64,000 bases of DNA from Lycorma delicatula (taxonomy: Eukaryota; Arthropoda; Insecta; Hemiptera; Fulgoridae): contig NC_134455.1 in the NCBI RefSeq assembly GCF_047948215.1, positions 351,135,991-351,199,990 of the forward strand, written 5' to 3'. A program made the position numbers and the translations under genes. Of this stretch, positions 43,301 to 54,119 are shown piece after piece. The notes beneath the pieces are model-generated. The model ran no database searches, was not told the origin of the DNA, and saw nothing but the letters and a program-made list of their open reading frames with translations. Each line of letters begins with the position of its first letter. Position 1 is the stretch's first letter.

Positions 43301-44402
43301 GACTGTGCGGAAAGCGCCTGTTGCATATCTTATTCCGCTATTATGAACTACGTCTAACTTTCTTAAGTGGGACTTTCTAGCGGATGAATATACGATACAT
43401 CCGTAGTCTAGTTTAGATTGAACCAATACTTTATACAATCTCAATAATGTCTCTTTGTCTGAGCCCCAATTTAAATTTGATAAACATTTTATAATGTTTA
43501 GGGCTCTTTTGCATCTATCACTCAAGTCCTGTATATGTAATCCCCATGTAAGGGATTTATCCAATACTAGTCCTAAATATCTTACGCTATCTTTATATTG
43601 TATTGGATTATTGTCAATTGTCAACGCAGGACTTTGATGAGGAATTCTCTTCCTACAAAAGTGTACACAGCACGTTTTCTCTGGTGAGAATTGGAATCCG
43701 TTATTCCTTGCAACTTCATTTAGAGCATTGATCGCTCGTTGCAATTTGTACCTCACCATAGCAGTCTCGTTGCTGGCATACACAATTGCCAGATCATCAA
43801 CATAGACGCTTTTGCTGATTTCTACTGGAATGGCTAGTATCAATTTATTAATGGCAATGGTAAACAAGGTACCGCTCAACGGTGAACCCTGCGGTATGTC
43901 ATTTTCCAAGATTCTTTCACATGAATATTCATTGTTGACGCGTACTTGGAAGGTACGGTCATTCATGTAGTTGCTGAGCAGGATAGGCAGATTGCCACGA
44001 ATGCCCCATTCATGTATCTGGAGCGTTATACCACGACGCCAGGTCATATCGAAAGCCTTCTGAAGATCAAAGAAGACTCCGACACAATGTTTCCTTTTAA
44101 TAAAGCTGTTATATATAATGTCCTCTAAGCTGATCATTTGATCAGTGGTAGAATGGTATTGCCGAAATCCTGCTTGATACGGTGATATCAAGTTTTCTTT
44201 TTCCCAAACCCAGACAAGTCGATTATTAATCATTTTTTCCAGTATTTTTCCCATAGCACACGTCAAAGAAATAGGATGATAGCTATTGGGGGTCTGTTAA
44301 ATTTTTATTTTTCTTTGGTACTGGAACAACATGAGCTTCTTTCCACTGCTGCGGGTACGTTCCATCCCGCCATATTTTATTATAAAGTTCTAATAATCTG
44401 CT
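43298..44402 (-). pseudogene. Reverse transcriptase of I-like copy 2
   Basis: A 322-codon frame (44266-43298) reads ISPYQAGFRQYHSTTDQMI, VFFDLQKAFDMTWRRG (motif A), NDRTFQVRVNNEY, DIPQGSPLSGTLF, KSVYVDDLAIVY (catalytic YVDD intact, about 43790-43810), FSPEKTCCVHF, YLGLVLDKSLTWG and SKLDYGCIVYSSA. Upstream, 44402-44267 continues the N-terminal RT region (ELYNKIWRDGTYPQQWKEAH, VPVPKKNK) after an in-frame stop at about 44403. It is then shifted by one base in a run of C near 44290. Confidence 0.92.
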
Positions 44403-45786
44403 TTACGCAGTGGTATTCAGCTGCCTGGTCATATTATAATGGATTTCATCCGGACCAGCAGCTGTGTTACCTGCTTTTTCCAACGCTTTCCCGAATTCTT
44501 CCATTTTAAATGGTACATTATATGAGTAATTATACAAAGTTCTAAAATTTAGTAGACCTTCGAGTTCTTCTTTTTTGGTTCGAAAACCTTCCTCGTAGTT
44601 GGCCGTTCTGCTGGCCTTTTCGAAGTGATTGGATAACAGCTCTGCAATTTCATATGGTGTGTCTTTTATTTCATCTTCATCTTGAAGGCTAGTTATGGGA
44701 GCAAAATCATTACGCCGCCCACAAATCGCCTTCACTTTCCTCCAAACATCTGATGCAGTAGTAGTTTTGTCGATGGATGACACGTATTGCTGCCAGGATC
44801 GTTTTTTCGAGTCTATCAGAAGGCGTTTTGCATACGCCCTGTATTTCTTAAAGGCAACAAGATTTTCTATACTAGGACGCTTCTTAAAGGCGTTATACGC
44901 CCTTTTCTTTCTTTTTATAGCTTCACTTATTTCATCGTTCCACCATGGAACGGGTTTTTTCGTAAGTTTCCCAGATGTTTTGGGAATATATCTCGATGCC
45001 GACTCAATTATTGCATTTGTTATGGCGTCGACATCGTCTCCGTTAACTCCAGTTGTTTCCGGGAGTATCGTTCTAGCTGTGAAGCTCGTCCAGTCTGCCT
45101 TTTCAAATAACCATCTTTTAGGGATGGGATATATTGTTCTTGTAACATCAGTTACAATTTGCACCGGGAAATGATCGCTTCCATGCAGATCGTCTATGAC
45201 ATGGAAGCTGTACCTCGGTGCTATCGATCCGCTTATAAGTGCAAGATCTATACAGGACGTCGATCCATCTCTGGCATTGAAAAAGGTTCCTGATCCGTCG
45301 TTTAAAATAATAAGTTCTGAATTCATCAGGAACCCTTCCAGTTCTCTTCCACGGGGATCTACTCGATCTGATCCCCAAAGAGAATTATGAGCATTAAAGT
45401 CACCCACCAGTAAAACAGGTGGGGGGAAGCTTGGAAATTAGTCTTGCTATGTCATCCTTATTCCAATCAAAATACGGCAAGTATATGCTGCAGACAGTGA
45501 CCTGGAGCGGACGCTTCATTCTAACGGCGACCGCTTGTAGGTTTGTGTTTAGAACAACCGCTTCGGTGGTAGCTCTAGTCGATGTTAATGTAGCTACTCC
45601 ACTTCTAACTCTTACATTTGGCGGTTGATCTCACGGAAATATATCGAATCCTTTTAATTTAAAATTTTCATTTCGGCGGAAATGCGTTTTTTGCAGACAT
45701 ATACAAATCGGGTCTACGTCATGTACCAAGCATTGGAGCTCATGGATGTTTGAAAAACATCCATTGATGTTCCATTGTACAATCGA
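44403..45786 (-). pseudogene. Endonuclease and linker of I-like copy 2
   Basis: The first part (about 45786-45420) reads VQWNINGCFSNIHELQCLV, ICICLQKTHF, then a stop inside FP*DQ, and RSGVAT. A one-base shift in a run of six C/G near 45421 is followed by a 334-codon frame (45407-44403). It reads GDFNAHNSLWGSD, LLNDGSGTF-like ILNDGSGTF, SCIDLALIS and DDLHGSDHFPVQI (active-site His). It continues through PVPWWNDEIS, SWQQYVSSI and VWRKVKAICGRRND to AAGPDEIHY. Catalytic residues that I can judge are present. Confidence 0.9.
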
Positions 45787-45806
45787 ATCGCTAATTTTTA
45801 ATTAAA

Positions 45807-46175
45807 TTATTGTCTGGGTTTTCCTTTCGGCCATCCTTTTTTCCTTTTCTTCTCCATCCTACGAACAGCATCGTGTTCGCGGAGAAGGTCGTCGCCTGTA
45901 AGGCTTCCGGTCTCCGTATCGAAGACCACCGAAGCCGCCGACGACGACGGGCATGGATCGGCGCCGATTGAGAGGCGGCAACCTGGCCGCTCCCCAACAC
46001 GGGGGTCGCACCGGTCACCGCCTGTGGGAGGGGGGGACACTCGCCCATCCTGTGTGATTTTTTGTGGCCTCTGAGGCTTAGAGGCCACTTCAGTTACAGG
46101 AGGCTTGGGAGCCTTCATAACAGTCTCTGTAGGTATCGCCTTTTTCTTTTCATCAAGAATCTCGCTGAGACGGAC
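45807..46175 (-). pseudogene. ORF1 C-terminal fragment of I-like copy 2
   Basis: The minus strand reads VRLSEILDEKKK and then a 103-codon frame rich in P, R and K ending EKKRKKGWPKGKPRQ at 45807. It directly precedes the endonuclease. Basic, proline-rich C-termini are usual for ORF1 (gag-like) proteins of I elements. The zinc knuckles expected upstream are lost by truncation. Confidence 0.68.
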
Positions 46176-46575
46176 TTGACATTCTGGTTTATTTTTTATT
46201 TTGGTATATAATTTATTAAGTTTGCATCGTAACCATTATTTAATGTTATTTATTTCATTCTTTAGTTTTATATTATAGAGTTAAGTATTTTATTTTTCTG
46301 TAAATCAATGAATTAAAATACGTTACTTTCTGATTCCACGGATGAAAAGAGTTGAAATGTCTTACATTGTCTGGTTTGGTTGATTTTCTATGTACATCAG
46401 TAGATCAATTTTATTATTATTAAAATTTTTGTTAAAATTTTATATCCAAGTAATCAATGCTATTATTATTTTCCCTGTTTAAAGTAAATTTAAAATCATT
46501 GTTTAAAGAATTTATTTCTTCAATTATTATGACCTCTTCATTACTATATTGAACATGATCAACAATATAATGACA
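46176..46575 (-). pseudogene. Penelope-like reverse transcriptase, C-terminal part
   Basis: The minus strand reads YIVDHVQYSNEEVI (about 46510-46555; altered YVDD box), INSLNNDFKFTLNREN and IDYLDIKF (about 46440-46500). After a gap it reads VHRKSTKPDNVRHFNSFHP and KVTYFNSLIYRKIKYL (about 46280-46395). These are the FLD(V/I)-x-I and RKPT-T(D)-x-S-x-HP blocks that end the Penelope RT. It is cut on its 3' side by the I-like LINE and on its 5' side by an inverted second copy. Confidence 0.75.
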
Positions 46576-47375
46576 AAATAAAACTAAAAAATAATAATGC
46601 TACAGTAGAATATGCTAAAATAGAATATAATATAATTTATAAGAAGTTTAATAAAATATTTAAAACATTTCAATTAAAAATGATGTATGCAACCAATAAT
46701 AAAATAATAAATTACATAAATAATATGGATCCTTCTAAGACAATAAAATATCATAACAAATATGATCTAGAAAAACAAGGAGTATATTAGTCTTAAATGT
46801 GAAAATTGTGATTTGAAATGTATTGGTATGACAAATCATGCATTCACAATTAGATTTAAAGAACACATCAATGCATAAATAAAAGTAATAAAGATCAATC
46901 TAACACATGATTTGGTAAACACATTATAGAACATGGACATAAATCCAATCCAAACAAATATTTTGAAATATTGGAATACAGTAATAACCATCATAAACAA
47001 GTACATTGGAGAAATTTTGTATATATGAACAAATCAGATTTGATAATGATATTTTATTCAAGCAAATTACACAATAATTATTTATTATTAGGTTGGCTAA
47101 CTGGTTCAATTTATACTGCATAATAGTTGTAAACATCTTACTGACAAGGATGTTTTTCTTTTAACGTTGATTTATTTTAAGTATTGACAATCAACTGTTA
47201 TGAGTATAATAATTTTAAATTTTATTTTCATTTTAATTCCTGTTTATAAAAATTTATATGCACAACTATAAAATTCATAATTAATCAGTAAGCCCTGATG
47301 ATGGAGAAATATACAAAAGTGCTTCGATAATTAATACTCACAATTGTTGGTAAGTGGATATTCTATTTTTATATA
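46576..47375 (+). mobile_element. Penelope-like element, second copy (inverted), GIY-YIG and 3' end
   Basis: The plus strand reads TVEYAKIEYNIIYKKFNKIF (about 46602-46660), then YDLEKQGVY (46761-46787), ENCDLKCIGMTNHAFTIRFKE (about 46805-46870) and EILEYSN (46965-46985). It ends with cctgatgatggagaaatata (near 47297) and ttgttggtaagtgga (near 47346). GVY...CIGMT is the GIY-YIG motif. It faces the minus-strand copy head to head at about 46575. Frames are broken in three or more places. Confidence 0.77.
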
Positions 47376-47459
47376 AATGATATATTACAAACGGTGCCAA
47401 ATGTTAAGAAAATTAAAATGTTGACAATAATATGTGCACATTGAATGTGATGCAAATAA

Positions 47460-47898
47460 ATCAGGTTTTTAAAAAATTAATGTTTCTATAAAAGAAAATA
47501 TTTTAATTGTATTTTAAATACAATTGTGAGAAGACTTATCAAATACAAGGAATTTATTAAAAATGGCAACTGAAGCACAATAGGGCCCTTTACTGGTAAG
47601 CCCAAGTATTGCATTGAGTTATGTGAAAACAGTTCTGTTATTTGATTTGGCAAGTGTGGATATTGTTATTTTTTAAAGAATAATTACCGTTCTTTTTAGC
47701 AAAGATTACACAACCAGAAATAAAAATACAATCTATAAGTTAATATTCCATTTTCAAAACATAGGCTTACATGATTCATACGTATGGCTGCCAGATAATG
47801 ATTTGTCAGCCCATTTTATTAACAAAACTTGTTCTGAAATTTTGAGGGAGCCCGAAGATATAAACTTCATATATATATGAAGTTTATATATATGTATA

Positions 47899-47993
<95 letters not shown>

Positions 47994-48236
47994 ATTAGCA
48001 TAATAAACCTTTAATAATGATGATAAGATAGTGTTTCATAAGGATGATTTAAAACAAAACAGTACAGCTTGATTCTGTTGCAAGTGAAATAAATTTATGA
48101 TCATCCCATGTGAACTGTCTCTTTTAATAAAAAAACCCAGAAATTTTGCTTTGTGAGTAACATAATTTCTGTTTCCATCATTAATGGAAATTTTTTCCAT
48201 GCAATAAGCAATGTTACATCTACCTGAAAAGCACAA
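47460..48236 (-). pseudogene. LINE-C fossil, longest minus-strand copy
   Basis: The 66-codon frame 48236-48036 reads KISINDGNRNYVTHKAKFLG and then FFIKRDSSHGMIIN. This is the RT block where KFLG(V/I)-x-(I/L)D-x-x-L-x-W is expected. A (TA)n expansion interrupts at 47868-47981. After it, 47760-47460 holds the final RT blocks in the same form as 33.0 and 54.2 kb. CR1/Rex-like by style; the clade is uncertain. Confidence 0.65.
47868..47981. repeat. 32-bp palindrome followed by (TA)n
   Basis: 47868-47899 is a perfect palindrome around cttcatatatatatgaag. TA units follow at 47902-47981. Confidence 0.92.
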
Positions 48237-48689
48237 TTCATTGGTTTTAAAATAATGATTAGGTCACTTTAAATAATCTAAAAGTATACTAGAATACACA
48301 ATTATTAACATAATTGTAAGGTAGACAGCATAAAATACTTTGTCTCAAAATAACATCTGTGATATATAATACTGACATTGTTTGCAGTCAGTACTAATAT
48401 TATTATAAAGATAAAAAAAGATAATCATTGAAGCTATTTAACTGAGTGGATAATGCTTCCACCATTGGCTAGTTTTTTCCCACCATCTACATGGCTGATT
48501 GTTGGATAGAATTCCCATTAACAATTATGATAGTATTTCTCTTGGCCTTAAAGCAAAATTTCTGGGTGTTTTTTCTTTACATTTCACCACTATGGATCAT
48601 GTTTACATGGTTTTGATGTCTTTTTCTTTCCCAAAAGGTTTTTATTCTTTTGCTCTGTTGTCACCTTTCTTCTGTCCATCTATTCAGGT
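48237..48689. other. No gene recognised
   Basis: Part of the 122-codon plus-strand frame at 48499-48867 lies here. That frame is the antisense of the LINE at 48690-51590 and its 3' flank. Confidence 0.45.
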
Positions 48690-50180
48690 TTATATCCTTC
48701 TTTTTCTCTCTTTCTGGAAACTTAGATTCTCAAATCACATTCTAAATTTATCTCTGTCTTTACACATTGGTTTAGAAATGTTTAATGTTTTTAGATCTGT
48801 TTCTGTTTCTTTAAACCAGTTGATCATTGTGGCTCTATTTATAGAAATTAAATATTTGTTTTGTTAATCTTTGGTTGTTCATTATGTATAAATGACCATA
48901 AAATTGTAATCTTCTTTTCTGGATTAAGTCCCCTATTTTTTCTATATGTTTGTAAATAAATTTCTTTTTCAATTTGTAAATTTTATCCTCATATTTTGGT
49001 CCATAAATTTTCTTAAAATTCTGTTTTCTATTTTTATTATTTCTTGTTCTGAAAAAACTGTAGACATTATGCCCCATACAGTGCTTCTGGTAGGACTACA
49101 GTTTTATAGTGCTCCAATTTGAAGTTATATTACAGGGATTTTTTACTGTAAATGTTCTTCATGAGATGAAGGCAGTTTCTATTTTTCGTACTCTATTCTT
49201 TCCCATTTTTTCAGTTATATTCGGTGTTATGATTTCTCCCAGATATTTAAATTTTTGAACTCTACCTATTTCTTTGTTGACAGAAATTTTAAGGGTTTGA
49301 GCTCTGTCCTCTTTGCCATTGGAAAACCAGTTAGTTTTTTCATAAGAAATTTGAAGACCATATTTACTTGCATATTCGCTTAGTTTTTTAATTTTGATTT
49401 TAGTCTTGTTTATATCTCTTGCGAAAATTGCTATATCGTCTGCAAAGGCCAGAATGTTTATATTTACTTTGAATTTACTTTTAGTGTTCTTTTTTATGTT
49501 TTTGTGTATGTTTAACTTTTTAAGTTCTTTATCCCATTCCTTTATAACTTTTTCAAGGTCGCAATTAAAGAGGATCGGAAACAGTCCATCTCCTTGCCTT
49601 ACTCTAGTTTTAATTTTGAATGGTTCTGAAAGGTCCTCCAAGAATTTCACTTTTGATTTGGTGTTTGTTAATATTTTTTTAATAATGTTTATTGTCTTCG
49701 GACCTATTTTAAATTCAAGGATTTTAAGTAGAGATTCCTTGTGGATGGAGTAATAGGCTTTCCTAAAATCTATAAAAATTGAAATTAATTTTAGGTTTTC
49801 AATTTTTTGGTATAGTAAAACTTGTTTAAGATTCAATATTTGCTCTGCACAACTTCTTCCAGGTCTAAATCCACTTTGATATTCTCTGATTTCTTTTTCT
49901 TTATCGGTTGTATTTTACTTTATAATACTTTGGACAAAATTTTGTGTGGGGCTGATAACATTTAAATCCTATGTAGTTTTTTGTGGAGGGGATATATTAA
50001 ACCGATTTTCCAATCTTATGGAATTTCTTCTGTTTTCCAGGTTTCTTTGAAGATTCTTTCCAGTTTTTGATACTGTTCATCATAGGCATATTTCAGCATT
50101 TCTGTAACTACACTGTTTTCTCCACATGTTTTATTATTTTTAAGTGATTTTATTATTTCTTTTATTTTCTCTGCCTTTGG
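48690..50180 (-). pseudogene. LINE-E reverse transcriptase
   Basis: From the 5' side the fragments are SLKNNKTCGENSV (about 50105-50150) and a long frame (49836-49159). The frame reads LISIFIDFRKAYYSIHKESL, IKTRVRQGDGLFPILFNCDL, ILAFADDIAIFARDINKT (catalytic FADD intact, about 49425-49450), SYEKTNWF and QKFKYLGEIITP. A further frame (49077-48835) gives KKIYGPKYED and RRLQFYGHLYIMNNQRLTKQ. Then come WFKETETDLKTLNIS and CKDRDKFR near 48730-48800. Frame breaks lie near 49150, 48840 and 49840. Confidence 0.82.
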
Positions 50181-50699
50181 TAGATGAAAATTTGGGAGTT
50201 TTGATTATTTATTTTTATCTAAGTTAAAGGTTTCTTTAGGGTAAGGGAATTCAGCAGGTTTTCAAAATATTTAGCTAATTGTATTAGATTTTCTTGATTA
50301 TTTATTATTAGGTCCCCTTTTTCATTCCTAAACTTAGTACAAATTGGGTTAAAGCTGATAATTTGGATTTAAAAATTTAGTAAAAATTTCTTGTATTATT
50401 TTTACCAAAATTTCTTATAAAATTTTACATTACTGTTTTTCATTATTTCTTTTTTTTTATTTTTAATGATTTTAGAAGTTTATTTTTTGATTTTGTCCAG
50501 ATTTCAGTATCTTTTTTTTTAGGGTTAGAATTATAATTTTTCCATTTTTCTTTTCTCTGTTTCAAAGAGGATCTTCACAGACATTCCACCAAACTTGTTT
50601 TCACAGTTAACTTTAACAAATATTTTTATTTTTGATAAGAAGTAGAAAACAGTTATTTAACTCACCACCAGCCAGGTTGGTTATAACCCAATGATAGTG

Positions 50700-51590
50700 G
50701 TGCCGTTATAATACTCAGGTACCAAAATTTTAATTTAATTTCAGACAAATCTGAACCAAATTCTGGTTTGAATCAAATCCAGAGATTTTCTTTCTTTTAT
50801 GTTTAAAATTTTTGTTAGATTATCCTTAGAGATTGCAACACGATCTACTTGAAATTCTCCAAGCATTTGGGTTGGACATTTCCATGTTTTACTTTTTTTG
50901 GGGGTTTTTCTTTAGTCTTGTTAACATTACTTTTAAGCCAAATGTTTACAGATTGCTATTAATCTTTTACCATTTGAATCTGATTTCTTAAGGGGTGAAT
51001 ATTTTCCTTTAATCACTAAATCTTCTTCTTTAAAATCTGCTCATTAAAGCCACCTATAGTATGATTTTTATATGTTTTTTGTTTAGTTTATTTCTTTTTC
51101 TAAAATTTCCCAGTATTGTTGTACTTTTCCTTTATCTCTAAAGTTGTCTTTGTTTATTGGAACTCGACAGTTGATTATATCGTAATATTTATTTTTGCAT
51201 TTTAAAGTTATAATAGAATCTATTATTTGGGGACTGAAAATTTATATTACTCTCATACTGTTTATCAATTAAAAAGGTTGTTCCCAAATATTTCAAACCA
51301 TTTATATTTTTAACTATTTCAGCTGACTTTTCTTTTAAAATTTTCATAATTAAAATTATTTTCATCTTTGAATCTCATTTCTTGAATTGTGCAGATTTTG
51401 ATTTGGAATTTATTTTACAGTTTGGTGAGTTCCATTAATTTTCTGATTGTTTTTAAGAATGAATTTACATTTAAAGATCCTATAAAATATTTACTTTTAA
51501 AGTTCAATTTAATTTCAAATTTTGGTTTTTGTCTAAGTTTCCAGAGTCCTCTGATTGACTCATCTTTTCTTTAAATGGCCCCACAGAATT
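50700..51590 (-). pseudogene. LINE-E endonuclease, heavily decayed
   Basis: Recognisable minus-strand blocks are FIGSLNVNSFL (about 51455-51487, for GTWNVRTL), KICTIQEMRF (about 51372-51400, for ICAIQETRW), GGFNEQI (near 51040, for GDFNAQ), KYSPLKKSDSNGKRLI (50960-51010) and LKTWKCPTQMLGEFQVDR (about 50840-50895, for T-W-x-SP...NQIDH). Several stops separate them. Most would be missed by ORF-based annotation. Confidence 0.65.
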
Positions 51591-52450
51591 TGAGATGGCC
51601 AGTTGCACACTCTTTTGGCATGTCAGATTTTTACTGCCTGTAGATTGATTTTTTAGAAAAGAAGTTTTCATCTTTACTATGTTTCTTAGCAGATGCATGA
51701 AAATTTTGTGATTTTCAAATGAGACTACAGTTGCAAACTAGATGACAAATGTCATCTAGCAGTGATGATATTTATCATCAAATGTCATCATGTTTTTTTT
51801 CTTATCTATTCCTCAATTATCATTTGTGATAACAATTGTGACACAAACGACAGTCTTACAGAACACATTTAATTATTTTAATTGAACTTATGACATATTT
51901 ACAAAATTTTTTTCTTATGACGATCAATGGTTGTCTATAATTTTATCTTGTGAATTTTATATATTTTAAATAAATTATTATAAATTTCTCCTGAAGATGG
52001 CAGAATAGCCAAAAATGTTTGAGGAAATCAAATAAATATATTGGTAAGGTGTTTTTATTATTATATTTATAATAATTATATTTTACAGACAGTGCTATGT
52101 TTGAAAAACTTAGATTGTTCCCAAAAATGATTTAGTTTTAATTTTACAATTCATAAAGTTATAAAAAATAAGGCTATTCATATTTTTGGCTTAGAGGTCT
52201 TGATAAACACGGGAATTTTGAAATATGTATTTATTTACTATTATTTGAAAGATGATATATAAGATAAAACAAAATACATTACATTTTATTTCGACTGTTG
52301 TGCTTCATACAAAAAAAATAGTTGTAATAATTTTTTTTCAGAATAATCATTTTAACAATAAAATAATTATTTAAAAATAAAAAATAACTACTACTAATTT
52401 ACATGTTCTATATAGAATAATTATTAAAATGAACATTAAACATTTTATTT
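51591..52450. other. Non-coding, with small palindromes and a retroelement-like tail
   Basis: A 10-bp perfect palindrome (ctagatgaca / tgtcatctag) lies at about 51737-51759. Near 51988-52045 ctcctgaagatggcagaata resembles the cctgatgatgg word in the Penelope-like 3' ends, so this may be the end of another such element. Nothing else. Confidence 0.4.
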
Positions 52451-52670
52451 TCTTACTGGCATTTTCTCAGGATACAATAAGTTAGTCAGCAATGTGACAT
52501 TTAATATTACATTTTTTGTTATCAGGTGCTTGTTAGTCTTAACATAGGGGAGGCCATTAAAATCATCATCTCATATAGCCTACACAGGCACCTGACTGCA
52601 ACATAAAATGTATTTTAAAATTTCATATCACTAATTAATTTACTGTATCCTGAAAAAATTCCTGTAAGAA
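52451..52670. mobile_element. Fold-back MITE-like element
   Basis: The ends form inverted repeats of about 30 bp (tcttactggc...ctcaggatac at 52451-52475 against gtatcctga...cctgtaagaa at 52645-52670). Inner parts also pair imperfectly (tcaggtgc near 52525 with gcacctga near 52588). The whole 220 bp can fold back. No coding capacity. Superfamily unknown. Confidence 0.7.
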
Positions 52671-53379
52671 TAGATAGAAAAACTTACTTAACTAGTTTTG
52701 TTAGTTTTTCATAATTATTCTAGTTAGATGTGTACAATTAGTAGTTGGGTTTTTGTTTTTTAATAATTACTCTATTTAACGCTTTTTTGTTTCATTCAAT
52801 TTTGTCGTCCAGGTATAAGTTTTTTCTTTTTTTGAAAACGTGCTATTTAAATAGAAATTTGAATGATAGTGTACGTGTGTGTAACACATATATGTGCCAG
52901 CCATAATTCATTTTTGCTTCCTTTTGCTGAGCACATTTTTCACTTCTCGAAATGGTCAATTTTTTGAAAAAAATCACAAAGGCAAAAGTGTTCATTTTTA
53001 TTGTTTTGTGTAATACCATAATTAAAATTTGAAAATAGTGTATAGTTTAAATTTTGTTGCTGAGTATAGTGGTGCATCCCCCCCCCCCCCTAATAAGGCA
53101 ATTTAGGATTGTGTTACTTCTAGACTGAAGACCTGTTACTACCCAAAAGTTGTTTTTAATTGGATCTGTTAAGCTCAGAAGTGAACAAACATACATTACA
53201 GTTAAATACAATACTAGTCCTATGGATGTAGTCGGGTAATGTAGAATTATGCATAAAATTTCTCGGTGATATGAAAAGATTTGTTATTGTAAGAAAATGT
53301 TTTCAGATTTATAGTAACAGTTTGACCAAAAAATTTGATTTCTTCAAAACATATATTTTTGAGTTTTAGCCTTCTTCAA
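52671..53379. other. No gene recognised
   Basis: A run of about 13 C lies at 53077-53090. AT-rich otherwise. Confidence 0.4.
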
Positions 53380-53702
53380 CTGGGGCAGTAATTTTAGTAT
53401 CTATGTGTATTTACCTTAATATTATTTCATGATTTTAAATAATTACCATAAACATGGTAACATTTTAAATAATTAACATAAACTTTCATAACATCTATTT
53501 TTTATTTTATAATAATGCTGCTCTGATCAGGGTTTTAGCGTGCCTTCTCTTGATCCATCCAGGCAAATGATAAAACAGTTTCTTTTTTGTGGCCATGATG
53601 TAGCATATCTACTGATTCCTGGTGTAATTTATATAATGTACAACTATGAACCAAATTATCACTTATCAGAATAAAGATTTATTCATTTATATCTAAGGAT
53701 AA
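53380..53702 (+). pseudogene. LINE-C 3' UTR fragment
   Basis: It shares with 62400-62690 and 54570-54720 the order tcacatctattttttatttt-like, ctctgatcagggttttagc, cttgatccatccaggcaaat and cagaataaagatttat. The aataaa there is probably the element's poly(A) signal. No coding part is present. Confidence 0.62.
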
Positions 53703-53717
53703 TAATTTAAAATGACT

Positions 53718-54021
53718 CCTTCTTTCTTCTTTTTTCCTGTTTAGCCTCCGGTAACTACCGTTTAGATAATTCTTCAGAGGATGAATGAGGATGATATGTA
53801 TGAGTGTAAATGAAGTGTAGTCTTGTACATTCTCAGTTCGACCATTCCTGAGATGTGTGGTTAATTGAAACCCAACCACCAAAGAACACCGGTATCCACG
53901 ATCTAGTATTCAAATCCGTGTAAAAATAACTGGCTTTACTAGGACTTGAATGCTGTAACTCTCGACTTCCAAATCAGCTGATTTGGGAAGACGCGTTAAC
54001 CACTAGACCAACCCGGTGGGT
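53718..54021 (-). mobile_element. SINE-1, full length with perfect target duplication
   Basis: The tail (ttctttcttcttttttcctg) is at the low end and the tRNA head (gaccaacccggtgggt) at the high end. An exact 15-bp target duplication, taatttaaaatgact, flanks it at 53703-53717 and 54022-54036. An exact duplication suggests a rather recent insertion, made next to a LINE-C 3' UTR. Confidence 0.95.
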
Positions 54022-54036
54022 TAATTTAAAATGACT

Positions 54037-54119
54037 ACAGCATTCTACTTTAACTATTCAAAAAAATTATTTACCGGTTCTAGTTGAATTGCACCATAAA
54101 TATTAATTGTATAGACCTT
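54037..54119. other. Spacer
   Basis: Nothing recognised. Confidence 0.3.

Larger units (their letters stand above)
41474..46175 (-). mobile_element. I-like non-LTR retrotransposon, copy 2 (almost complete)
   Basis: Reading the minus strand there is a C-terminal ORF1 piece, endonuclease, RT, RNase H, Cys/His motif, 640-bp 3' UTR and an A-rich tail at about 41474-41495. The damage is light: one endonuclease stop, one stop before the RT and about four frameshifts, two of them in C or G runs. It is inserted within a Penelope-like element. I could not define a convincing target duplication. 5' truncation lies inside ORF1. Confidence 0.9.
48690..51590 (-). mobile_element. RTE-like LINE fossil ('LINE-E')
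   Basis: The minus strand carries an endonuclease (about 51500-50700), a linker, an RT (about 50180-49150) and a C-terminal region down to about 48690. Order and motif style fit RTE-type LINEs that lack RNase H. All parts are damaged. Its codons are extremely AT-rich (many K, N, I), matching long decay or long residence in an AT-rich genome. Neither end nor a target duplication could be fixed. Confidence 0.78.

Noticed and set aside
45807..46118. Reading the P/R-rich 103-codon frame as a host nuclear protein
   Set aside because: It directly precedes the LINE endonuclease on the same strand and ends in a basic tail typical of I-type ORF1.
48499..48867. 122-codon plus-strand open frame
   Set aside because: F/L/S-rich translation with no motif. 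It overlaps and opposes the C-terminal region and flank of LINE-E.
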